Of a DNA stretch of 64,000 bases, positions 51,407 through 60,990 are shown piece by piece. The DNA lies in NCBI RefSeq assembly GCF_043195105.1, contig NZ_JBAFWO010000013.1; one strand, written 5' to 3'. Position numbers and translations under genes: made by a program. Position 1 is the stretch's first letter. Each line of letters opens with the position of its first letter. The notes under the pieces are model-generated. The model was not told the origin of the DNA, did no database searches, and saw only the letters and a program-made list of their open reading frames with translations. Source of the stretch: NCEH01 sp002257205. GTDB lineage: Bacteria > Pseudomonadota > Alphaproteobacteria > Rhizobiales > Xanthobacteraceae.

Positions 51407-52915
51407 TCAGTTCAGCGGGATGGCCGCGAACTGGACCTGACCGTCGGCATCGGAAATTAGCAGGAGGGCGGATTTCTTGCCGTCCTTCTTCAGCCCCTCG
51501 ACGCGTTTTTGCACATCGTCGGGGCTGGAGACCGCTTCCTGGCCCACTTCAACCACGATCTGTCCGGGTTTGAGGCCTTTGTCAGCGGCGGGCGAATTGC
51601 GGTCCACGTTCAGGATCACGACCCCCTTGACGGTGTCCTTGATCTTGAAGCGCTTGCGCAGATCTTCGCTCATGGGCGCAAGTTCCAGGCCGAGCGACTT
51701 CTTGGCTTCGGGCTTCGCCGTATCGGCGCCAGGCGCCTTGGCCGCGGCTGCGGCCTTCTCGTCGTCGGGCATGCGCGCGATTTTCAGGCGCAGGGTTTCT
51801 TCCTTGCCCTTGCGCACGACCACCACATCCACCTCCTTATCCACCGCCGTATCGGCGACGAGACGGGGGAGGTCGCGCATTTCCTTCACGTCCTTGCCGT
51901 CGAAGCGCACCACGACATCGCCGGCCTTGAGGCCGGCTTTCGCGGCCGGTCCGCCGTCGTTGACGCCGCCCACCAGCGCGCCGCGGGCCTTACCGAGGCC
52001 GAGGCTCTCGGCGATTTCGTCGCTGACGCTCTGGATGCGCACGCCGATCCAGCCGCGGCGCACTTCCTTGAACTGTTCGAGCTGGGCGATCACCGGCGTG
52101 GCGGTGGATGCAGGAACGGCGAAGCCGATGCCGATCGAACCGCCCGAGGGGGAGATGATCGCCGTATTGATGCCGATGACCTCGCCATCCATGTTGAACA
52201 GCGGACCGCCGGAATTGCCGCGATTGATGGCGGCGTCGGTCTGGAGGAAATTGTCGTATGGGCCGGCATTGATGTTGCGGTTGCGCGCGGAGACGACGCC
52301 GACCGTCAGCGTGCCGCCAAGGCCGAACGGATTGCCGATGGCCATCACCCAGTCGCCGACCCGCATCTTGTCGGAATCGCCGAACTTCACGAAGGTCAGC
52401 GGCTTGTCGGGCTTCACCCGCAACAGCGCGAGGTCGGTCTTCGTGTCGCGCCCGACCAGTTCGGCCTTGAGCTTCGAGCCGTCATTGAAATTGGCATAAA
52501 TCTCGTCGGCATCGGCGATCACGTGATTGTTGGTCACGATCAGGCCCGAGGGGTCGATGACGAAGCCGGAACCGAGGGACGAAACCTTGCGACCGCGCCC
52601 GCCGTCGCGCTCGCCATTCTGGTCGCCGTCCTGCTGCTGGCGGCGCTTGAAGAATTCGTCGAAGAAATCCTCGAACGGGGATCCCGGCGGCAGCTGCGGG
52701 GTCGGCACGCTGCGCGAGGCCGCCACATTCTGCGAGGTGGATATATTCACCACCGCGTCCATGACCTTCTCAGCCACGTCGGCAACGGTATCGGGGCCTT
52801 TGCCCGGAGCCGCGAGCGTCGGCGCCGACCAGGCGAGCGGGGCGCTCAGCACCACTGCGAGCAGCGGTATCTTCAGCGCGCCGAGAAGGCGAGCGGACAT
52901 GAAACGAGCGGACAT
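51407..52915 (-). CDS. degP: Periplasmic serine protease DegP/HtrA family
   Basis: A 502-residue Do-type protease with a signal peptide (LLAVVLSAPLAWSAPTLAA), a catalytic triad His (VTNNHVI), Asp (KTDLALL) and Ser (INRGNSGGPLF), and two PDZ domains (residues about 285-375 and 415-495). It degrades or refolds misfolded envelope proteins. ATG 52915 with GAGGAGAGG. It is last in the hflK-hflC-DUF2065-degP series, an arrangement typical of alphaproteobacteria. Confidence 0.97.
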   Translation of the reverse strand: MSARFMSARLLGALKIPLLAVVLSAPLAWSAPTLAAPGKGPDTVADVAEKVMDAVVNISTSQNVAASRSVPTPQLPPGSPFEDFFDEFFKRRQQQDGDQNGERDGGRGRKVSSLGSGFVIDPSGLIVTNNHVIADADEIYANFNDGSKLKAELVGRDTKTDLALLRVKPDKPLTFVKFGDSDKMRVGDWVMAIGNPFGLGGTLTVGVVSARNRNINAGPYDNFLQTDAAINRGNSGGPLFNMDGEVIGINTAIISPSGGSIGIGFAVPASTATPVIAQLEQFKEVRRGWIGVRIQSVSDEIAESLGLGKARGALVGGVNDGGPAAKAGLKAGDVVVRFDGKDVKEMRDLPRLVADTAVDKEVDVVVVRKGKEETLRLKIARMPDDEKAAAAAKAPGADTAKPEAKKSLGLELAPMSEDLRKRFKIKDTVKGVVILNVDRNSPAADKGLKPGQIVVEVGQEAVSSPDDVQKRVEGLKKDGKKSALLLISDADGQVQFAAIPLN

Positions 52916-53039
52916 GGCCTCTCCTCAGGGGCGGGGTAAAACAAATACCCAGGCAAAGCCGCATGAAACGGCGGTGGCCCTTAGGCCTCGCCTGCCAATG
53001 CGGCGGAAACGCGACGCCGCGTCAACTGGAGCGCGCAGT

Positions 53040-53225
53040 TTATCCGCGGACCAGCCAGACCAGAACCACCCCCACCGCCCCGGCCACCAGCCCGGCAATG
53101 CGGACCGGCGTTTCCGGCGCTTGCAGCACCGCCTTGATGGCGCTGCGCCACGCCGCCGGGAAGGCGGCGAGGCAAAGACCCTCGATGACGAGGACCAAAC
53201 CGAGGGCGGCTACCAGATCGCGCAT
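53040..53225 (-). CDS. DUF2065 small membrane protein
   Basis: A 61-residue protein with two membrane helices (LVAALGLVLVIEGLCLAAFP and VRIAGLVAGAVGVVLVWLVRG), the DUF2065/YjeT family pattern. It is regularly encoded between hflC and degP or after hflKC, and may be part of the same membrane complex. Function unknown. Confidence 0.88.
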   Translation of the reverse strand: MRDLVAALGLVLVIEGLCLAAFPAAWRSAIKAVLQAPETPVRIAGLVAGAVGVVLVWLVRG

Positions 53226-53242
53226 CGACCCTCGCGCCGCGA

Positions 53243-54199
53243 TCAGCGTGCGGGCGCGGGTTGCGCCGGGGCGGCCGCCGCTCCAGCGGCCGGTGCAGCC
53301 GCAGCCGGGGTCGGGACCGGCCTTCCGCCATTGCCGAACGGATCGACGAAATAACGGAAGAAGGTCGAATCCGGGCTGATCAGCAGACGCGTGTCGCCGG
53401 GCTTGAGGCTCGCCTCGTACGCCTGCATGGAGCGATAGAAGGCGAAGAAGTCCGGATCGCGCCCGAAGGCGTCGGCGAAGATGGCGTTGCGTTCCGCATC
53501 GCCCTGACCGCGCAATTGCTCGCCGCGCGAGGTTGCCTCGGCCACCACGATGGTGGCTTCCCGCTCCGCCCGCGACCGCAGGCGCTGGGCCGCTTCCGCA
53601 CCCTGCGCCCGGATTTCGGCCGCCTCGCGCTGGCGTTCCGTCTGCATGCGCTGGAACACCGCCTGGCTGTTCGCTTCAGGCAGGTCGGCACGGCGGATGC
53701 GCACATCCACGACCACGATGCCGAAGTTGGAGGCTTCCCGGTTCACCTGCTCGGCGATCCGGCGCATCAGGCCCTCACGATCGTCGCGTACGACGCTGGT
53801 GAAGGTGCTTTCGCCGAGAACGCGCCGCAGCGACGAGTTGAGCACCGTCGCGAGCCGGGAATTGGCGGCCTCGATGCTGCCCACCGCCTGATAGAACCGC
53901 AGCGGGTTCGAGATGCGATAGCGGGCGAAGGCGTCCACCACCAGGCGCTTCTGGTCCGAGGCGATCACTTCCTGGGACGGATTTTCCAGGTCGAGGATGC
54001 GCTTGTCCAGATAGACCACGCTGTCGATGAACGGGATCTTCCAGTGCAGGCCGGGGCTGGTGATGGGGGTCAGCGGATCGCCCAGCCGCAACACCAAGGC
54101 CTGCTGGGTCTGGTTCACGATGAAGGCGGACGAATAGAGGCCGATCAGCACGACCACGGCGATGACGGCAAGGACGCCGCCGAGAACGGGATTTTTCAT
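53243..54199 (-). CDS. hflC: HflC, SPFH-domain partner of FtsH
   Basis: A 318-residue protein with an N-terminal membrane anchor (GVLAVIAVVVLIGLYSSAFIVNQTQQALVL) and a band-7/SPFH domain (FARYRISNPLRFYQAVGS, SLRRVLGESTFTSVV and RRADLPEANSQAVFQRMQTERQREAAEIRAQG). With HflK it encloses and modulates the FtsH protease. The start overlaps the hflK stop by 4 bp. Confidence 0.97.
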   Translation of the reverse strand: MKNPVLGGVLAVIAVVVLIGLYSSAFIVNQTQQALVLRLGDPLTPITSPGLHWKIPFIDSVVYLDKRILDLENPSQEVIASDQKRLVVDAFARYRISNPLRFYQAVGSIEAANSRLATVLNSSLRRVLGESTFTSVVRDDREGLMRRIAEQVNREASNFGIVVVDVRIRRADLPEANSQAVFQRMQTERQREAAEIRAQGAEAAQRLRSRAEREATIVVAEATSRGEQLRGQGDAERNAIFADAFGRDPDFFAFYRSMQAYEASLKPGDTRLLISPDSTFFRYFVDPFGNGGRPVPTPAAAAPAAGAAAAPAQPAPAR

Positions 54200-55332
54200 C
54201 GGGCGGCTCCTTGGGGCTGGGTGGTGCCCTGGGGCGCCGTCGATCTGCGTCCGATATCGCCGAGCGGCAGCACCGGCACCACGCCGCCTTCGCGGGCGGT
54301 GGAATTCTGATCCACCAGCACCTTGTCCATGCCGCCGAGTACCCGCTCCATGGTTTCGAAATACATGCGCTGGCGGGTCACGTCCTTCGCCTTCACATAT
54401 TGCTCATAGATGCTGAGGAAGCGCTCGGCCTGGCCCCGGGCTTCCACCACGGTGCGCTCGCGATAGGCCTGCGCCGCGTTGTCGATCTGCGCCGCCTGTC
54501 CGCGCGCCTCGGGGAGGACGCGGTTGGCATAGGTCTGCGCTTCGTTCTGGGCGCGCTCCGCATCGGCGCGGGCGGCCTGGACGTCGCGGAAGGAATCGAT
54601 GACCTGGGAAGGCGGATCGACCTTCTGCATCTGCACCTGGGTGATCTGCACCCCTGCGCCATAGCTGTCGAGGGTGCGCTGCATGAGGTCATGCACGTCC
54701 TGCTCGATGGTCTGGCGGGCGCCGGTGAGGATGGGCTGAATATTGGTGCGGCCGATCACCTCGCGCATGGCGCTTTCCGCCACCGCCTTGATGGTGCCTT
54801 CGGGATTCTGCACGTTGAACAGGAATTTTTCGGCGTTGTTGATCACCCAAAACACGGCGAAATCCACGTCGACGATGTTTTCGTCGCCGGTGAGCATCAG
54901 GCTCTCTTCGGGAATGTCGCGCATCACGGTGCTGCCGCGGCGCGCATCCTCGGTGAGGCGCATGCCGATGTCGAGTCGATTCACCCGCGTCACCTTGGGC
55001 GTGATCACCGTCTCGATGGGGTAGGGCAGGTGGTAGTTGAGGCCCGGCTGGGTGATCTCGACGAACCGGCCGAAGCGGAGCACCACGCCCTGCTCGTCGG
55101 GCTCGACCCGATAGAAACCCGACAGCAGCCAGCCGGCCACCACGAGGGCCACCACCAGAATCGCTCCCTTGGTCCCCATGGAACCCGGAAGCATGTTCTT
55201 GAGCCGGTCCTGACCGCGCCGGATCAGGTCTTCAATGTCCGTTGGCGTTGGTCCCGAAGAGGAAGGCCCCGTACCCCAGGGACCGCGAGGCCCGCTTCCC
55301 CATGGGCCACCGCCCTGATTCTTCCACGACAT
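54196..55332 (-). CDS. hflK: HflK, SPFH-domain partner of FtsH
   Basis: A 378-residue HflK: glycine/proline-rich cytosolic N-terminus (MSWKNQGGGPWGSGPRGP), one membrane helix (ILVVALVVAGWLLSGFYRVEPDEQGVVLRFGRF) and the SPFH domain (SAMREVIGRTNIQPILTGARQTIEQDVHDLMQ), then a helical region ending RMYFETMERVLGGMDKVLV. It forms the hflKC operon with HflC. Confidence 0.97.
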   Translation of the reverse strand: MSWKNQGGGPWGSGPRGPWGTGPSSSGPTPTDIEDLIRRGQDRLKNMLPGSMGTKGAILVVALVVAGWLLSGFYRVEPDEQGVVLRFGRFVEITQPGLNYHLPYPIETVITPKVTRVNRLDIGMRLTEDARRGSTVMRDIPEESLMLTGDENIVDVDFAVFWVINNAEKFLFNVQNPEGTIKAVAESAMREVIGRTNIQPILTGARQTIEQDVHDLMQRTLDSYGAGVQITQVQMQKVDPPSQVIDSFRDVQAARADAERAQNEAQTYANRVLPEARGQAAQIDNAAQAYRERTVVEARGQAERFLSIYEQYVKAKDVTRQRMYFETMERVLGGMDKVLVDQNSTAREGGVVPVLPLGDIGRRSTAPQGTTQPQGAAR

Positions 55333-55526
55333 CCGCCGTCTCCCGTTGGAGCGCCACACACGGGCGGTCCACCACAATCGAAACCGCCTGCGTCCTGAAG
55401 CTCCAGCGACTCGCTCAAAAAAGCGCGCCTGGATCGACCGACTGGCAGCGGGTTATAGAAAGGCACGCGCCACGTTTCAACGCAGCGCGTGCTTCACAAG
55501 AGAGTCAGATAGGGGGCCGACCAAGC

Positions 55527-55805
55527 TTACGCAACGGGAGTTCCGCTTGCTCCAGTGCGGTCGGCGGTACTCGAGGCGCGACTGGGTGCCGCATGACCCC
55601 GGTAGTGATCAAGAACGAAGAGGCGGATCGCGGAAGAAAGATTCCCCTGCGTGCGCGACGAGTCGATGGTCGCGACAAGGTCAGACAATGTCAGGCGGCG
55701 ACTGCTCGCGATTTCCTTCAAGGCATCCCAGAAGGCATCTTCGAGGCTCACGCTGGTTTTATGACCGGCGATCACGATGGACCTTTTCACAACGGGGCTT
55801 TTCAT
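55527..55805 (-). CDS. Ribbon-helix-helix domain protein (RHH_4)
   Basis: A 92-residue protein with VIAGHKTSVSLEDAFWDALKEIASSRRLTLSDLVATID and SAIRLFVLDHY, the RHH_4 family of alphaproteobacterial DNA-binding proteins. It overlaps the DUF4169 gene by 4 bp. The pair often lies next to fumC in Rhizobiales; a regulatory target is not known. Confidence 0.92.
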   Translation of the reverse strand: MKSPVVKRSIVIAGHKTSVSLEDAFWDALKEIASSRRLTLSDLVATIDSSRTQGNLSSAIRLFVLDHYRGHAAPSRASSTADRTGASGTPVA

Positions 55806-55990
55806 GTGTTTTCCCTCTTCGTGAGCAGATGGTCTTCAAGACGCAGGGCTTTATTCCGCTGTTCTGCGGCCTCAGCTTCCCGCTCAGCCTTGGTGCGTCC
55901 AAACCGAATCCGGTTCTCGGCGGCCTCGGCCTGCGCCTCGCTGCGTGCGCGGTCTTTGCGCACACGCCGAAGATTCACGATCTCGCTCAC
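55802..55990 (-). CDS. DUF4169 family protein
   Basis: A 62-residue basic helical protein: IVNLRRVRKDRARSEAQAEAAENRIRFGRTKAEREAEAAEQRNKALRLEDHLL, the DUF4169 family. Start at GTG 55990, with GAGG upstream, because family members begin with (M/V)SEIVNLR. A longer frame to 56086 lacks this agreement. It is coupled to the RHH_4 gene by a 4-bp overlap. Confidence 0.9.
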   Translation of the reverse strand: MSEIVNLRRVRKDRARSEAQAEAAENRIRFGRTKAEREAEAAEQRNKALRLEDHLLTKRENT

Positions 55991-56259
55991 TTCAAGCCTC
56001 GACAGGCGGCATGGTTCCCCCCAAACCGAGCCGAGTTTCACGAGCTTCGGGGTGGACGAAGCGTTGGTCCATCCATCCGAAAGCACGATCAGGTAACAAC
56101 ACGCCTGATCCTCGGCGAACCTATGGCAAATCCAGTGAGAACCGCCCTCCTCCGATACCTTCTTATAACTATTTTACCATTCGGCGGGCCTCGGCCTCGT
56201 TCCGGGCTGTGCTAAAAGCCTCCTCGCTCCCAGAATTTGGCGACAGGGAACCTCCCATC

Positions 56260-57651
56260 ATGACAGCGACCCGTACCGAGACAGACACGTTCGGCCCCAT
56301 CGAGGTGCCGGCAGACCGCTATTGGGGCGCCCAGGCCCAGCGGTCGCTGGGCAACTTCAAGATCGGCTGGGAGCGCCAGCCCCTGCCCATCGTGCGGGCC
56401 CTCGGCATCGTCAAGCGCGCGGCGGCGGAAACCAACATGGGTCTCGGCCGGCTCGACCCGGCACTCGGCGCCGCGATCGTCGCCGCCGCCCAGGAAGTGA
56501 TCGACGGCAAGCTCGACGATCATTTTCCGCTGGTCGTATGGCAGACCGGATCCGGCACCCAGTCCAACATGAATGCGAACGAGGTGATCTCGAACCGTGC
56601 GATAGAGATCCTCGGCGGCGAGCGCGGCTCCAAGAAGCCGGTTCACCCGAACGATCACGTCAATATGAGCCAGTCGTCGAACGACACCTATCCCACGGCC
56701 ATGCACGTGGCCTGCGCGGAAGAGATCGTTCACCGCCTTCTGCCCGCCCTCAGCACGCTCCATGAGGCCCTGGATGCGAAGGCGAAGGAATGGTCCACGA
56801 TCATCAAGATCGGCCGCACCCACACCCAGGATGCGACGCCCCTTACGCTCGGCCAGGAATTTTCCGGCTATGCCCAGCAGGTCGGCAATGCCATCGCGCG
56901 GCTTGAATCCACCCTGCCGGGCCTGATGCAGCTGGCGCAGGGCGGCACGGCCGTCGGCACCGGCCTGAATGCCCCGGTCGGCTTTGCCGACAAGGTGGCG
57001 GAACAGATCGCCAGCATCACCGGCCTGCCGTTCACCAGCGCACCCAACAAGTTCGAAGCCCTCGCCGCGCACGACGCCATGGTGTTCTCGCACGGCGCCA
57101 TCAATTCGGCGGCGGCCGCGTTGTTCAAGATCGCCAACGATATCCGCCTGCTGGGCTCGGGCCCGCGCTCGGGCCTCGGCGAACTGTCCCTGCCGGAGAA
57201 CGAGCCCGGCTCCTCCATCATGCCGGGCAAGGTCAACCCGACCCAGTGCGAGGCCATGACGCAGGTGTGCGTGCAGATCTTCGGCAATAATGCCGCGCTG
57301 ACGTTCGCGGGTAGCCAGGGCCATTTCGAGCTGAACGTCTATAACCCGTTGATGGCCTATAATTTCCTGCAGTCGGTGCGGCTGATGGCGGATGCGGCGA
57401 ACAGCTTCACCGAGCATTGCGTGGTCGGCATCGTGCCGCGCGAGGACAATATCAAGGCGGCGCTCGAGCGGTCCTTGATGCTGGTCACCGCGCTCGCCCC
57501 GAAGATCGGCTACGATAATGCCGCTAAGATCGCCAAGACCGCGCACAAGAACGGCACGACCCTGCGCGAAGAGGCGGTCGGCGGTGGTTATGTGACGAAT
57601 GAAGAGTTCGACGCGGTGGTGCGGCCCGAGCAGATGATCTCGCCGGGCTGA
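56260..57651 (+). CDS. fumC: Fumarase, class II FumC
   Basis: A 463-residue class II fumarase. GIWERQPL-type N-terminus (KIGWERQPLPIV), TGSGTQSNMNANEVISNRA, SSNDTYPTAMHV, the HTQDATPLTLGQE block, and the signature GSSIMPGKVNPTQCEAM with catalytic Ser. It interconverts fumarate and malate in the TCA cycle. ATG 56260 has AGGGAA upstream. It is divergent from DUF4169-RHH_4. Confidence 0.98.
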   Translation: MTATRTETDTFGPIEVPADRYWGAQAQRSLGNFKIGWERQPLPIVRALGIVKRAAAETNMGLGRLDPALGAAIVAAAQEVIDGKLDDHFPLVVWQTGSGTQSNMNANEVISNRAIEILGGERGSKKPVHPNDHVNMSQSSNDTYPTAMHVACAEEIVHRLLPALSTLHEALDAKAKEWSTIIKIGRTHTQDATPLTLGQEFSGYAQQVGNAIARLESTLPGLMQLAQGGTAVGTGLNAPVGFADKVAEQIASITGLPFTSAPNKFEALAAHDAMVFSHGAINSAAAALFKIANDIRLLGSGPRSGLGELSLPENEPGSSIMPGKVNPTQCEAMTQVCVQIFGNNAALTFAGSQGHFELNVYNPLMAYNFLQSVRLMADAANSFTEHCVVGIVPREDNIKAALERSLMLVTALAPKIGYDNAAKIAKTAHKNGTTLREEAVGGGYVTNEEFDAVVRPEQMISPG

Positions 57652-57721
57652 TCTTCGCTTCTGCCTTCACAGCAAGATGGACGGGTCGCGCATGGCGCGG
57701 CCCGCAATTCAGAGAGGGGCC

Positions 57722-58327
57722 ATGGGAAATCGCACGATTGCGATCGACGATCTGCATCCGACCCAGCTCACCCTCGGCATGTCCGAGGTGACGCGACGCG
57801 CCAAGCGCATGGCCGCGCTGGACAAGGACGATCTCGACGACCTGGTCCACAAACGGCCGGTGCCCTGCGTGATCGGGCCCAAGGGCCAGCTCTATATGAT
57901 CGACCATCACCATCTGTGCCGCGCGCTGCTGCTGTGCGGCCGCACGACGGCGGTGCAGGATATCGCCGGGACGCTGGACTGGTCGCACATGAATGCCGAC
58001 GAATTCTGGCCGGCGATGGATCGCGCCGGCATGTGCTGGCCGATCGATGCTGACGGGAACCGGCGCCCCTATGTGCGCATTCCGGGCCACGTGCGCGAAT
58101 TGACCGATAATCCCTGGCGCACCCTTGCCCGTGGCGTGCGCGGCACGGCATTCCGCGACGATGACGACACGCCCTTTAAGGAATTCATGTGGGGCGAGTA
58201 TTTCCGCACCTTCATGAGCAAGCGGCTGATTGAGACCAGCCTGGACCTGGCCGAGGATCTGGCGCTCAAACTGGCGCTGCTCGACGAGGCGCAGGATCTG
58301 CCGGGATATATCGCCAAGGGAAAATAG
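57722..58327 (+). CDS. ParB-like superfamily protein (not chromosome partitioning)
   Basis: A 201-residue protein of the ParBc_2 family: IAIDDLHPTQLTLGMSEVTRRAKRMA, a central VPCVIGPKGQLYMIDHHHLCRALLL (histidine-rich ParB-like active site), and FMWGEYFRTFM. Such proteins occur singly, without the ParB DNA-binding HTH, and their role is not clear. GAGAGGGG site before ATG 57722. Located between fumC and lemA. Confidence 0.85.
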   Translation: MGNRTIAIDDLHPTQLTLGMSEVTRRAKRMAALDKDDLDDLVHKRPVPCVIGPKGQLYMIDHHHLCRALLLCGRTTAVQDIAGTLDWSHMNADEFWPAMDRAGMCWPIDADGNRRPYVRIPGHVRELTDNPWRTLARGVRGTAFRDDDDTPFKEFMWGEYFRTFMSKRLIETSLDLAEDLALKLALLDEAQDLPGYIAKGK

Positions 58328-58420
58328 GATCGGGCGTCTCGGCAAGCCGCAGACGCCGCACGTTCATCCACCATCGCTATGATCGTCCGCACCAGACGGT
58401 TTGCTCGAGAAAGGCTTGTC

Positions 58421-59032
58421 ATGTCCTCCATCAGCGCATTTGCCGATCGCGTGAAAATCCCGTCCCTGATGGTGCTCGTGGCGCTGGTCCTGGCCGGGTG
58501 CGGCGTGAACGCAATCCCCACCGAGGAAGAGCGGGCGAAGGCGGCCTGGAGCGAAGTGCTCAATCAGTATCAGCGCCGCTCCGATCTCATCCCGAACCTG
58601 GTGGAGACCGTGAAGGGCTATGCCGCCCAGGAGAAGGACGTGCTCACCTCCGTGGTCGAGGCGCGGGCCAAGGCAACCTCCATTCGCGTGGATGCATCCA
58701 CCATCACCGACCCGGCGCAGTTCAAGCAGTTCCAGGACGCCCAGTCGCAGCTGTCCGGGGCGCTCGGCCGGCTGATCGCCGTATCGGAGGCCTATCCGGA
58801 TCTGAAGTCGAACCAGAACTTCCTGGCGCTCCAGTCGCAGATCGAAGGCACCGAGAACCGCATCGCGGTGGCGCGGCGCGATTATATCGAGGCCGTGCGA
58901 ATCTATAATACCGAGCTGAGGACCTTCCCCGGTTCGATCTGGGCGGCCACACTGTATCGCGCCAACAAGCCCATGGAGACCTTCACCATCTCCGAGCAGC
59001 AGATGCAGGTGCCGAAGGTGAAGTTCAACTGA
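58421..59032 (+). CDS. lemA: LemA family lipoprotein
   Basis: A 203-residue LemA protein with a lipoprotein signal (VLVALVLAGCG) and the family core: QRRSDLIPNLVETVKGYAAQEKDVLTSVVEARAKATSI and AYPDLKSNQNFLALQSQIEGTENRIAVARRDYIEAVRIYN. It forms helical bundles at the inner membrane. It heads a cluster with two TPM-domain genes. Confidence 0.95.
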   Translation: MSSISAFADRVKIPSLMVLVALVLAGCGVNAIPTEEERAKAAWSEVLNQYQRRSDLIPNLVETVKGYAAQEKDVLTSVVEARAKATSIRVDASTITDPAQFKQFQDAQSQLSGALGRLIAVSEAYPDLKSNQNFLALQSQIEGTENRIAVARRDYIEAVRIYNTELRTFPGSIWAATLYRANKPMETFTISEQQMQVPKVKFN

Positions 59033-59052
59033 GGCGGACGGAGGGCGGCGCC

Positions 59053-59862
59053 ATGGGCCAGAGCCATCCCTTCGAACCCGCGGCCCGGCGCGTGCAGGCC
59101 CGGCGGGGATGGGTGGGCCTGTTGCTGGTGTGGGCCTTTCTCGCCTCCAGCACGGCAGCTTGGGCCGAGCTGAGCTTTCCGCCCCTGAGCGGGCGCGTGG
59201 TGGATGCGGCGGGCATTCTCGACGCGGCCACCGTGCGCAGCCTTGATGCGAAGCTGGCGGCCCAGGAGGCCAAGGCGACCGACCAGTTCGTGATCGCGAC
59301 CGTGCCCTCGCTTCAAGGGACATCGATCGAGGATTATGCGAACCGCCTGTTTCGCTTCTGGCAGATCGGGCAGGCGCGCAAGAATAACGGCGTGCTCCTA
59401 CTGGTGGCGCCGGCCGAGCGCAAGGTCCGCATTGAGGTGGGCTATGGGCTTGAAGGCATCCTGACCGACGCGGTGTCCGGCACGATCATCCGAACCGCGA
59501 TCCTGCCGTCCTTCAAGGCCGGGAACATGCCCGCCGGCATCGAGGCGGGGGCCGCCGCGATCCTGGAGATTCTCAATCTCGACCCCGAGGAGGCGAAGGC
59601 GCGCGCCAAGGGCGCGGAGCCGCAGACGGGATTGAGCGAGGACGACTGGGTGCAGATCGTCATTTTCGCGATCATGGTACTGCTGTTCCTCTATTTCATT
59701 TCCCGCGGCTCCGGCGGCGGGCGCGGACTGGGCGGGCGACGACGCGGCGTATTCGTTCCCGGCCCCATGTCGGGCGGCTGGGGCGGCGGTTCGGGCGGCG
59801 GCGGCGGCTTTTCCGGCGGCGGGGGCTCGTCGGGCGGCGGCGGCGCCTCGGGAGGATGGTGA
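59053..59862 (+). CDS. TPM-domain membrane protein (YgcG family)
   Basis: A 269-residue protein with a signal peptide/anchor (GWVGLLLVWAFLASSTAAWA), a TPM domain (RVVDAAGILDAATVRSLDAKLAAQEAKATDQFVIATVPSLQGTSIEDYANRLFRFWQIGQ ... VGYGLEGILTDAVSG), a C-terminal membrane helix (VIFAIMVLLFLYFIS), then a glycine-rich tail. Domain order matches the YgcG family that pairs with LemA. Two genes of this type are in a row here. Confidence 0.93.
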   Translation: MGQSHPFEPAARRVQARRGWVGLLLVWAFLASSTAAWAELSFPPLSGRVVDAAGILDAATVRSLDAKLAAQEAKATDQFVIATVPSLQGTSIEDYANRLFRFWQIGQARKNNGVLLLVAPAERKVRIEVGYGLEGILTDAVSGTIIRTAILPSFKAGNMPAGIEAGAAAILEILNLDPEEAKARAKGAEPQTGLSEDDWVQIVIFAIMVLLFLYFISRGSGGGRGLGGRRRGVFVPGPMSGGWGGGSGGGGGFSGGGGSSGGGGASGGW

Positions 59863-59863
59863 G

Positions 59864-60520
59864 ATGAGCCGCGGAACCACCGGACGCTCTTCGCAGCCTT
59901 CGCCACCCATCCTGGCCCAAGAGGACCTGGAGCGAATCTCGCAATCCATCGCGCACGCAGAGCAGGTGACCCGTGCCGAAATCCGCGTCGCAGTCTCGTC
60001 CGGCAGAGTGGTGGGGCATTCCTTTCACGGAATCATGTGGGCGGCCCTCGCGGCCTTGATCGCGCCCTGGGGAATCATGGCCGTTCTGCCGATGCGCCCG
60101 GTGTCGCTTCTGGCGATCCAGGCGGGGTGCTTCATCGTGCTTGGCCTGTTGGCGACCCGCCCGCCGGTTGCGGCCCGCCTCGTTCCACTCGCCGCGCGGC
60201 GCCATGCGGCCCGTGTCAAGGCGCTTGAGCTTTTCCACGCTCATGGGCTTCACCAGACCGAGGCGCGCAACGGCCTGCTGATCTTCCTGGCCCCACGGGA
60301 TCGCCTGGTGGAGATCGTCGCGGACGAAGGGGTCCAAGCGGCAATCCCGCACGAGGCCTGGATTTCGCTCTGCGGCGCGGTGGTGGAGCGGGCGGGCGAG
60401 GGGGCGCTCGCGGAGGGAATCGCGGCGGCCGTCACCCAGGCCGGCGCCCTGCTCGCGCCGCATCTCCCGGCGCTACCGGGAGACAAAAACGAACTCTCCG
60501 ACAGGGTCGTGTTAATATAA
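59864..60520 (+). CDS. Second TPM-domain protein
   Basis: A 218-residue protein: residues 20-60 (ISQSIAHAEQVTRAEIRVAVSSG) and 110-210 (ALELFHAHGLHQTEARNGLLIFLAPRDRLVEIVADEGVQ) are TPM-like and separated by two membrane helices. It starts 1 bp after the previous stop, in the lemA-TPM-TPM unit. Function in envelope maintenance is inferred from family context. Confidence 0.9.
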   Translation: MSRGTTGRSSQPSPPILAQEDLERISQSIAHAEQVTRAEIRVAVSSGRVVGHSFHGIMWAALAALIAPWGIMAVLPMRPVSLLAIQAGCFIVLGLLATRPPVAARLVPLAARRHAARVKALELFHAHGLHQTEARNGLLIFLAPRDRLVEIVADEGVQAAIPHEAWISLCGAVVERAGEGALAEGIAAAVTQAGALLAPHLPALPGDKNELSDRVVLI

Positions 60521-60990
60521 TATGACGTGCAGGGCGGTTTTGGCCCCGGAAGCGGGCCGAAACTTGCAATAAAGCTGTCACGAAGCTTGCGAGCCCTTGA
60601 CGCACGGCGACTCTGCGGCTACATCACGCTCCACTTCCACGGCAGACGTTCGCGTCTGAGCGATCGGAGCAGTTCTCCCGGCATCCGGGACGCACCGATC
60701 AAATAGCCAAAAGCTGCCTGGAAGAGCACTGCGAGACAAGGGTGCACGATCGCGGCGCCAATCTCCGCAAGGAGATGGAGTGGCGTGATCCTCTGTCGCG
60801 AACGAAGCGGGATGCTGTTGATTCAGCGCTCCATGCTTAGGCGTTTGCGGTGCCGCTGAAGGGCGAAAGCCTTTCGGCGTCGAAACTGTTTTGTGGCGGC
60901 TTCGGCCGTTAAATCGTAGCGATCCCCGAGGGGGTCGCAAAATTCATGGATGCGGCGAAAGCCGCAGGTCAGGACGAGGCGAAGGCGTAC
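60521..60990 (+). promoter_or_regulatory. Leader/promoter region of the rpsL operon
   Basis: A 470-bp stretch without a gene. TTGACG (60597-60602) and TACATC (60620-60625) are spaced by 17 bp and form a plausible sigma-70-type promoter. A long leader follows. The usual rpoBC genes are not upstream here. No aptamer or further RNA gene is recognised. Confidence 0.55.

Noticed and set aside
55945..56259. In-frame extension upstream of fumC
   Set aside because: Overlaps the DUF4169 gene on the other strand; FumC homologues start at the chosen ATG.
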